A DNA stretch of 10,350 nucleotides from the NCBI GenBank assembly GCA_964592455.1, contig CAZQDQ010000031.1:1-10350 (forward strand), in the 5' to 3' direction. The stretch comes from MFAQ01 sp964592455 (GTDB lineage: Bacteria; Patescibacteriota; Microgenomatia; UBA1400; MFAQ01). Below the pieces are notes generated by a model. It did not search any database. It saw only the letters and a program-made list of their open reading frames with translations, and was not told the origin of the DNA. Below, piece after piece: positions 6,904 through 10,350 of this stretch (position 1 is its first letter; each line of letters starts with the position of its first letter). Made by a program: the position numbers and the translations under genes.

Positions 6904-6932
6904 TTGACAAATGTGTGTAGCTAGTGTATATT
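6904..6932 (+). promoter_or_regulatory. Sigma70-type promoter of structured RNA 1
   Basis: Perfect -35 TTGACA (6904-6909), 17-base spacer, -10 TATATT (6927-6932; an overlapping TATTAT at 6929 gives 19). It sits immediately after a terminator and drives a region without a credible protein gene. Predicted transcription start about 6939-6941. Confidence 0.75.
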
Positions 6933-6939
6933 ATCCCTA

Positions 6940-7474
6940 TTCTTTTAAAAGTTGTACGAAACAAATGACTGCGGTTGCCAGACTGTATATCTGTTGGTAT
7001 TTAGTCTGGCGGCCGTAGACTTGACCGAAGCCCCCCCACGCGCTCCACTTGACCCCGTTCTTTATTGGTTTGAATGGTCAGTGGCGCTTTGACGGCATGT
7101 GGCTAAGCAGCGTAGAGTATCCTGCTTATCTCCCTTGCCGCTCTCTGATCGCGGGCTTCCCGTCGAGGCCGTTTGTTTTGGTGAGTCCGGGATACGCAGT
7201 CGCTTTTCATAAGCGTACACGTGAACGAGAAAAGTAAACAGCGCCACCACCCTCGCGCGCTTCCGCCTCCCCCTGTGGAGGTCGCAAAATCAATTCTCTC
7301 GGTTCTCGGACTCGCCATCGGATTCATTATCTGGCTCTGTCGCCCCCTTTTTCCATTATTGCGACAACCAGTTTTTAGCCCCACAAGCAACGGTGTTGCT
7401 TGCGACATAAGCCTTGGGCGGGCATTCTTTTATTCCTCCCTCCTTGTGATCATGACACACGGAGGGAGTTTTTT
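6940..7474 (+). ncRNA. Large structured RNA of unknown family (about 530 nt)
   Basis: This GC-rich block lies between its own near-consensus promoter and a strong terminator. Helices readable from the sequence are: (1) 6969-6984 with 7003-7018, all 16 positions pairing, three of them G-T wobbles, which points to RNA rather than a DNA palindrome; (2) 7104-7110 with 7122-7128; (3) 7201-7205 with 7211-7215; (4) 7266-7270 with 7277-7281; (5) 7338-7343 with 7361-7366, extended by CTGG 7331-7334 with CCAG 7368-7371; (6) 7384-7391 with 7395-7402, eight perfect pairs. A long-range helix may join 7030-7038 with 7415-7423 (eight of nine pairs). ACTTGACC occurs twice (7019, 7047). I looked for the conserved strings of RNase P RNA, the tmRNA acceptor ends and the SRP core and found none. 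Reading frames here lack ribosome binding sites, and one runs through the terminator. Family unknown; the existence of an RNA gene is an inference from structure, promoter and terminator. Confidence 0.6.
7436..7474 (+). terminator. Strong rho-independent terminator of structured RNA 1
   Basis: CTCCCTCC (7436-7443) pairs perfectly with GGAGGGAG (7461-7468). After one mismatch, TGTG pairs with CACA around a seven-base loop. Six Ts (7469-7474) follow directly. Confidence 0.9.
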
Positions 7475-7484
7475 GTCTTAGTGC

Positions 7485-7513
7485 TTGACAAATATTATGG
7501 GTTGTGATAATAT
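7485..7513 (+). promoter_or_regulatory. Sigma70-type promoter of structured RNA 2 / topA leader
   Basis: Perfect -35 TTGACA (7485-7490), 17-base spacer, -10 TAATAT (7508-7513), starting ten bases after the previous T-tract. Predicted start about 7520. It shares TTGACAAAT with the promoter of RNA 1. Confidence 0.8.
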
Positions 7514-7597
7514 ATGAGTTGTAAATCTTCTCCTCCTTTGGAAGGGTGCGGAGGCCAGAGGCCTCCCCCCCAGGATGGTTATTTTAATGGTTGGTGA

Positions 7598-7708
7598 TTC
7601 AGTTGTCTGGTTTGGGCATAGGAGCAATCCTGTGCCCAGTCTAGAGAATTGAAAGAACTACTTGGTTTGGGTATAGGTAGACAATACTTGTACCCAGTCT
7701 GGGTAGTT
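7598..7708 (+). repeat. Tandem pair of imperfect hairpin repeats
   Basis: Two copies about 55 bases apart share TGGTTTGGG.ATAGG on the 5' side (7608-7622; 7663-7675) and TGT.CCCAGTCT on the 3' side (7631-7642; 7689-7700). Differences sit in stems and are mostly compensatory. This indicates duplication of an RNA structural unit followed by structure-preserving drift. Confidence 0.75.
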
Positions 7709-7712
7709 TTTT
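7656..7712 (+). terminator. Terminator formed by hairpin B, upstream of topA
   Basis: The long two-part stem of hairpin B (7656-7708) is followed by Ts to 7712, and a second T-run lies at 7715-7720. It is 54 bases upstream of the topA ATG, so read-through or internal initiation is needed for topA. A weak TATAGT box at 7749-7754 could provide the latter. Confidence 0.55.
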
Positions 7713-7765
7713 GATTTTTTGTGGGTGTGTTAGAATTTGTGACTGTTGTATAGTGGAAAAAGCAA

Positions 7766-9874
7766 ATGAAACTTGTAATAGTAGAATCACCAACCAAAAC
7801 TAAGAGTCTTTCCAAATATTTGGACAATTCTTATGAGATTATGGCCAGCATGGGTCATATAAGAGACTTGCCAAAGAGCAAGATGGGAATTGTTATAAAG
7901 GAAAAAACTCAAAATAATGAGTCTGTTGGATACGAGTTTATTCCAACTTACGAGACCATGGATAAGAAGGACGAGCAAGTCAGGAGGTTGCGATCAGTAG
8001 CCGAGAAGGCAGAAGAGATTATCTTGGCCTCTGACCCTGACCGTGAAGGGGAGGCGATAGCGTGGCACGTTAAGGAGATGTTGCAAGAAAATTCAAAGAG
8101 ACAAAAACTCAAAAAATCAAAGAATCAAAATGTGGTGAAGTTCAAACGAATTGCTTTTCACTCGATTACCAAAGAGGCGATTTTGGAGGCATTAGATAAT
8201 CCTAGGGAAATAGACATGAACTTGGTAAACTCGCAACAGGCGAGGCGTTTTTTGGATAGATTGGTAGGTTATAAACTTTCTCCAATACTATGGAAAAAAG
8301 TTAGGAGAGGTCTATCTGCTGGTCGTGTGCAAAGTGTAGCAGTGAGGCTAATTGTAGAAAGAGAGAGGGAGATAGAAGTGCACAAGCCAGTTGAGTATTG
8401 GCAGATTAGGGTTAAACTTAAAAATCAAAAACTCCAAAACTCAAAAACTCAAAACGAGGAGTTTTGGGTGGAGCTTGCAAAGATAAACAGCAAAAAGCAG
8501 GAAATAGGCAACAAAACTGACGCAGAAAAAGTGTTGGCAGACCTAGAGAAGGGGAGCTACAAAGTTTTAGAAATAAAAAAGTCGGAGAGAAAAGTGCAAC
8601 CAAATGCACCGTTTAAGACCTCGACTTTACAGCAGGCGGCAGCTAACGTGCTGGGTTGGTCGGCAAAGCGCACCATGAATGTGGCACAGAGACTTTATGA
8701 ACAGGGGGACATCACTTACCATAGAACCGACTCTTTTAATTTGGCACCAGTTGCAATTGAGGCAGTTAGAGAATTTATTAAAAAGGAGTATGGGGAAAAA
8801 TATTTACCCACATCATCGAGAGTTTATAAAACTGGAGGTAAAGTAGTAGCTCAGGAAGCTCATGAGGCAGTAAGACCAACGAACATAAACGTCAGCCCAG
8901 AAAAGTTTGTGGGTCAAGAAGCGGCGACAGACCAGGAAAAACTTTATTCTTTAATTTGGCGCAGGACGGTGGCTTGTCAGATGAGTCAGGCAGTTTTTGA
9001 TGATACTCGAGTAGAAGTAGGTTGCGGTGATTATTTGCTGACTGCCAATGGGGTAACGGTGAAGTTTGATGGATGGCGAAAGCTATTTCCCCCACGTCGC
9101 CAAGGCTCTGCGGTGCTTCGCCCAGAAGACAGCGATAACCTTGATAGCCAGACTTTGCCGGAATTAGAAAAAGGACAAGCACTGGAGAAGAAAAAGGTGG
9201 AAGGTTTGCAAAAGTTTACTCAGCCGTCAGCCAGATTTAATGATGCGTCTTTGATTAAGGAGTTGGAAAAGCGAGGTATTGGTAGGCCTAGTACATATGC
9301 TGCAATTATCTCGACTATTATCGACAGGCGATATGTGGAGCAGAAAGAAAAAAGATTTTACCCAACACCTGTTGGTAAAGCGGTGGTGGATTTTTTGGTG
9401 GAGCATTTTGGTAAGGAGATGGAGTACGAATTTACAGCCAAAATGGAAACAAGTTTAGATGAGATTGCTAGTGGCAAGGTGGACTGGGAGAAAATGCTTA
9501 GTGATTTTTGGAGAATTTTTAGTGAGCAAATTGCTAAAGTAGATAAGGACGCAGCTCGGGTAGGGGTACCGACAGAAAGTACGGGGGAGAAATGCCCAGA
9601 ATGTAAGGAGGGGGAAGTAGTAATTCGGGATGGGAAGTTTGGAAAGTTTCTTAGCTGTAGTCGTTACCCAGAGTGCAAGTACAAGGCGCCATACGTTCAA
9701 TACGTTCCAGACATTGCCTGTGAGAAGTGTGGTAAGCGAATTGTGATGAAGAAGACGAGTAAGGGCAGGGATTTTTACGGTTGTGAGGACTATCCAAATT
9801 GTACTTGGGCAGCCTGGAAGTTGCCAGAAAAGAGATCTCAGATTTCAGATGGCAGTTCTCAGGAGGGGGTTTAA
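7766..9874 (+). CDS. topA: DNA topoisomerase I (type IA)
   Basis: TopA relaxes negative supercoils by cutting one strand through a 5'-phosphotyrosine. This 702-residue protein is complete. The Toprim domain opens with V-I-V-E-S-P-T-K-T-K (usual form S-P-A-K-A-K) and has the metal-binding D90-P-D92-R-E94-G-E. H-I-R-D-L-P (31-36) and S-A-G-R-V-Q-S-V-A (184-192) are family hallmarks. The active site is I-T-Y318-H-R320-T-D-S, where His replaces the common Met. Two four-cysteine zinc modules follow: C610/C613/C631/C637 and C652/C655/C673/C679. Three in-frame insertions look foreign: residues about 108-123 and 220-231, made of an 8-base repeat, and 442-457, GC-rich. The ATG is chosen because Toprim starts at residue 2; its ribosome binding site is weak. 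It lies 54 bases downstream of a terminator-like hairpin, so expression may be attenuated. Confidence 0.97.
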   Translation: MKLVIVESPTKTKSLSKYLDNSYEIMASMGHIRDLPKSKMGIVIKEKTQNNESVGYEFIPTYETMDKKDEQVRRLRSVAEKAEEIILASDPDREGEAIAWHVKEMLQENSKRQKLKKSKNQNVVKFKRIAFHSITKEAILEALDNPREIDMNLVNSQQARRFLDRLVGYKLSPILWKKVRRGLSAGRVQSVAVRLIVEREREIEVHKPVEYWQIRVKLKNQKLQNSKTQNEEFWVELAKINSKKQEIGNKTDAEKVLADLEKGSYKVLEIKKSERKVQPNAPFKTSTLQQAAANVLGWSAKRTMNVAQRLYEQGDITYHRTDSFNLAPVAIEAVREFIKKEYGEKYLPTSSRVYKTGGKVVAQEAHEAVRPTNINVSPEKFVGQEAATDQEKLYSLIWRRTVACQMSQAVFDDTRVEVGCGDYLLTANGVTVKFDGWRKLFPPRRQGSAVLRPEDSDNLDSQTLPELEKGQALEKKKVEGLQKFTQPSARFNDASLIKELEKRGIGRPSTYAAIISTIIDRRYVEQKEKRFYPTPVGKAVVDFLVEHFGKEMEYEFTAKMETSLDEIASGKVDWEKMLSDFWRIFSEQIAKVDKDAARVGVPTESTGEKCPECKEGEVVIRDGKFGKFLSCSRYPECKYKAPYVQYVPDIACEKCGKRIVMKKTSKGRDFYGCEDYPNCTWAAWKLPEKRSQISDGSSQEGV
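8103..8130 (+). repeat. 8-base tandem repeat inside topA, copy 1
   Basis: Units AAAAACTC, AAAAAATC, AAAGAATC and a partial fourth unit follow each other. They encode the Lys/Gln/Asn/Ser stretch at about residues 113-122, just before the conserved strand F-K-R-I-A-F-H-S-I-T. Confidence 0.7.
8420..8455 (+). repeat. 8-base tandem repeat inside topA, copy 2
   Basis: Units AAAAATC, AAAAACTC, CAAAACTC, AAAAACTC and a partial unit. They encode K-N-Q-K-L-Q-N-S-K-T-Q-N (219-230) in a turn between two strands. Same unit as the stretch 300 bases upstream. Confidence 0.7.
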
Positions 9875-9896
9875 AGAAACTTTTAGGTTCACGTGG

Positions 9897-9925
9897 TTGC
9901 ATAATAGACAGAAGCGTGATATCCT
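9897..9925 (+). promoter_or_regulatory. Candidate promoter of the 101-residue protein gene
   Basis: TTGCAT (9897-9902), a 17-base spacer and TATCCT (9920-9925). Start predicted near 9932, about 27 bases before the ATG. Weaker than the RNA promoters but with the same spacing. Confidence 0.4.
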
Positions 9926-9958
9926 ATAGGGAAATTTGATCTTTGGAAAGGAATAAAT

Positions 9959-10264
9959 ATGGCAACTGGAAATCTAGAGATGGTGATCGCGCCTTTTGTT
10001 GGTGAACTGACGAAGGCATACCTTCAGTCTGGTGTTTTGCCAGGCGGCTTCTTTGCACATGTGTCAGGAAGCGATAGTCAAGAGTTTTTGGTCACAGTTG
10101 ATGGCGAGGGGCGAGAAGAGTTTTCGGCGGGTTGGGTGAAAGTTCGTGATGGTGAGCTGGTAGTCACAGTTTTCCGATCTGCCCCTGGTTTTTTTGAGCT
10201 GGCGACGGCTCTGGAGAATAAGTACTCAGACAAGAAACTTGTTCCCGCTATTGAGACGAGCTAA
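9959..10264 (+). CDS. Small protein of unknown function (101 residues)
   Basis: A soluble protein of 101 residues with a good start: AAAGGA (9947-9952) is six bases from the ATG. No signal peptide or membrane helix is seen. The predicted order is an N-terminal helix (M-V-I-A-P-F-V-G-E-L-T-K-A-Y-L), then strands (F-F-A-H-V-S-G, E-F-L-V-T-V-D-G, G-W-V-K-V-R-D-G, E-L-V-V-T-V-F-R), then a helix (F-F-E-L-A-T-A-L-E-N-K-Y). The repeated V-D-G/R-D-G turns suggest a small beta-sheet domain. I recognise no family. It has its own candidate promoter and terminator, so it is likely a single-gene unit. GC content is a little above its neighbours. Its stop codon lies in the loop of the terminator hairpin. 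Confidence 0.75.
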   Translation: MATGNLEMVIAPFVGELTKAYLQSGVLPGGFFAHVSGSDSQEFLVTVDGEGREEFSAGWVKVRDGELVVTVFRSAPGFFELATALENKYSDKKLVPAIETS

Positions 10265-10279
10265 ACGCTCGTCTTTTTT
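10254..10279 (+). terminator. Rho-independent terminator overlapping the stop codon
   Basis: AGACGAGC (10254-10261) pairs perfectly with GCTCGTCT (10267-10274) around the loop TAAAC, followed by Ts to 10279. The TAA stop (10262-10264) is in the loop, and the last two sense codons form most of the 5' arm. Confidence 0.9.
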
Positions 10280-10292
10280 AATGTTTGTTTTG

Positions 10293-10298
10293 TATAGT
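10293..10298 (+). promoter_or_regulatory. Candidate -10 box close to the start of the last gene
   Basis: TATAGT at 10293-10298 ends six bases before the ATG at 10305. If used, the message would be almost leaderless. No clear -35. The same hexamer lies 11 bases before the topA ATG. Confidence 0.3.
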
Positions 10299-10304
10299 TA
10301 ATTA

Positions 10305-10350
10305 ATGCGGTTTTTGTGGAAGAAAATAGTAAAAAAAATCGGCCCAGGGT
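10305..10350 (+). CDS. Start of an ORF cut by the right edge; possibly Nramp-type metal transporter
   Basis: ATG at 10305 opens a frame of 15 codons to the window end: M-R-F-L-W-K-K-I-V-K-K-I-G-P-G. A basic N-terminus followed by K-K-I-G-P-G resembles the start of Nramp-family divalent metal transporters, in which L-G-P-G precedes the first helix. With only 15 residues this is a guess. No Shine-Dalgarno is seen, only a -10-like box. Confidence 0.4.
   Translation, partial: MRFLWKKIVKKIGPG

Larger units (their letters stand above)
7520..7712 (+). ncRNA. Structured RNA with tandem homologous hairpins, upstream of topA
   Basis: The transcript begins with a pyrimidine tract containing CCTCCTTT (7532-7539). 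A GC hairpin follows (7550-7556 with 7560-7566, seven perfect pairs, AGA loop), then two related hairpins. Hairpin A (7598-7653) has a lower stem of 13 positions with one G-G mismatch, a TTT/AGT internal loop, and an upper stem of ten pairs capped by GCAA. Hairpin B (7656-7708) has a ten-pair lower stem, the same TTT/AGT loop, and an 11-pair upper stem with loop GACAA. Stem sequences differ between A and B, but pairing is kept, for example a C-G pair in A is T-A in B. Hairpin B runs straight into a T-run, so it can act as terminator. It is either a free RNA of about 190 nt or a leader that attenuates topA. I know no matching family. Confidence 0.6.

Noticed and set aside
7049..7237. 62-residue + ORF starting at TTG
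   Set aside because: No ribosome binding site, unfamiliar composition, and it crosses several RNA helices. An in-frame stop at 7016 rules out a longer form.
7103..7408. 101-residue - strand ORF in the same region
   Set aside because: Low-quality composition, no start signals, antisense to the structured RNA.
6940..7474. RNase P RNA, tmRNA or SRP RNA
   Set aside because: The conserved GAGGAAAGTCC and ACAGAA strings, the tRNA-like ends and the SRP core are not visible. GTGAGTCCGGG near 7181-7191 resembles part of the RNase P core, but the invariant As are missing.
7221..7481. 86-residue + ORF with a hydrophobic stretch, GTG start
   Set aside because: It runs through the whole terminator hairpin and T-tract, so its stop would usually not be transcribed, and no Shine-Dalgarno precedes it. 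A small membrane peptide is not fully excluded.
7520..7712. 6S RNA
   Set aside because: 6S RNA is one long rod with a central bubble. Here there are separate hairpins with two homologous units.
8103..8455. CRISPR array
   Set aside because: The units are 8 bases long, directly adjacent, without spacers, and in frame within topA.

Overview
The window looks like a piece of a small bacterial genome from the Candidate Phyla Radiation (Patescibacteria), possibly Microgenomates-like. This is an inference, not a proof. Genes are compact. The protein set is a rod-shape system (MreB, MreC, MreD, PBP2) plus type IA topoisomerase, surrounded by small proteins I cannot place. topA carries odd low-complexity in-frame insertions. 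The code is standard: mreB and the PBP2 gene end in TGA, and no TGA falls inside topA, mreB or mrdA. The + strand is G+T-rich across most of the window, even under genes read from the - strand, as expected for a strongly skewed leading strand.

Layout. Bases 1-1137 (-) hold the N-terminal 379 residues of an unrecognised lipoprotein. It starts at GTG, is GC-rich, has a near-consensus sigma70 promoter and a structured leader of about 120 nt, and runs off the left edge. Bases 1326-2228 (-) encode a probable polymerase-beta-fold nucleotidyltransferase. Bases 2345-6222 form the cell-shape cluster: mreB (+), mreC (-, inverted), mreD (+) and the mrdA/PBP2 gene (+). Here mreC and mreD are divergent with only nine bases between their start codons. 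A small one-helix membrane protein follows (ORF 6379-6840). Its best start, an ATG with a perfect Shine-Dalgarno at 6289, is in frame but cut by a TGA at codon 4. A terminator closes this block.

Bases 6841-7765 contain no convincing protein gene, yet they are the most organised non-coding part of the window. There are two successive promoter/structured-RNA/terminator cassettes. The first (about 6940-7474) is a GC-rich RNA of roughly 530 nt with many stable helices and a strong intrinsic terminator. The second (about 7520-7712) carries a GC hairpin followed by two homologous hairpins. These share an invariant UUU/AGU internal loop, and their stems differ by compensatory changes. The second hairpin ends in a T-tract just upstream of topA. 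I recognise neither RNA as RNase P RNA, tmRNA, SRP RNA or 6S RNA, and they are the best candidates for something undescribed.

Bases 7766-9874 are topA, complete with two C-terminal four-cysteine zinc modules and three in-frame insertions. A 101-residue unknown protein (9959-10264) has its own promoter and a terminator whose loop contains the stop codon. At the right edge (10305-10350) another reading frame opens, possibly an Nramp-type metal transporter.

Functionally, MreB, MreC, MreD and PBP2 would form the core of the elongasome, the machinery for lateral wall synthesis. TopA relaxes negative supercoils. The upstream tandem hairpins could be a free small RNA or a leader that attenuates topA.
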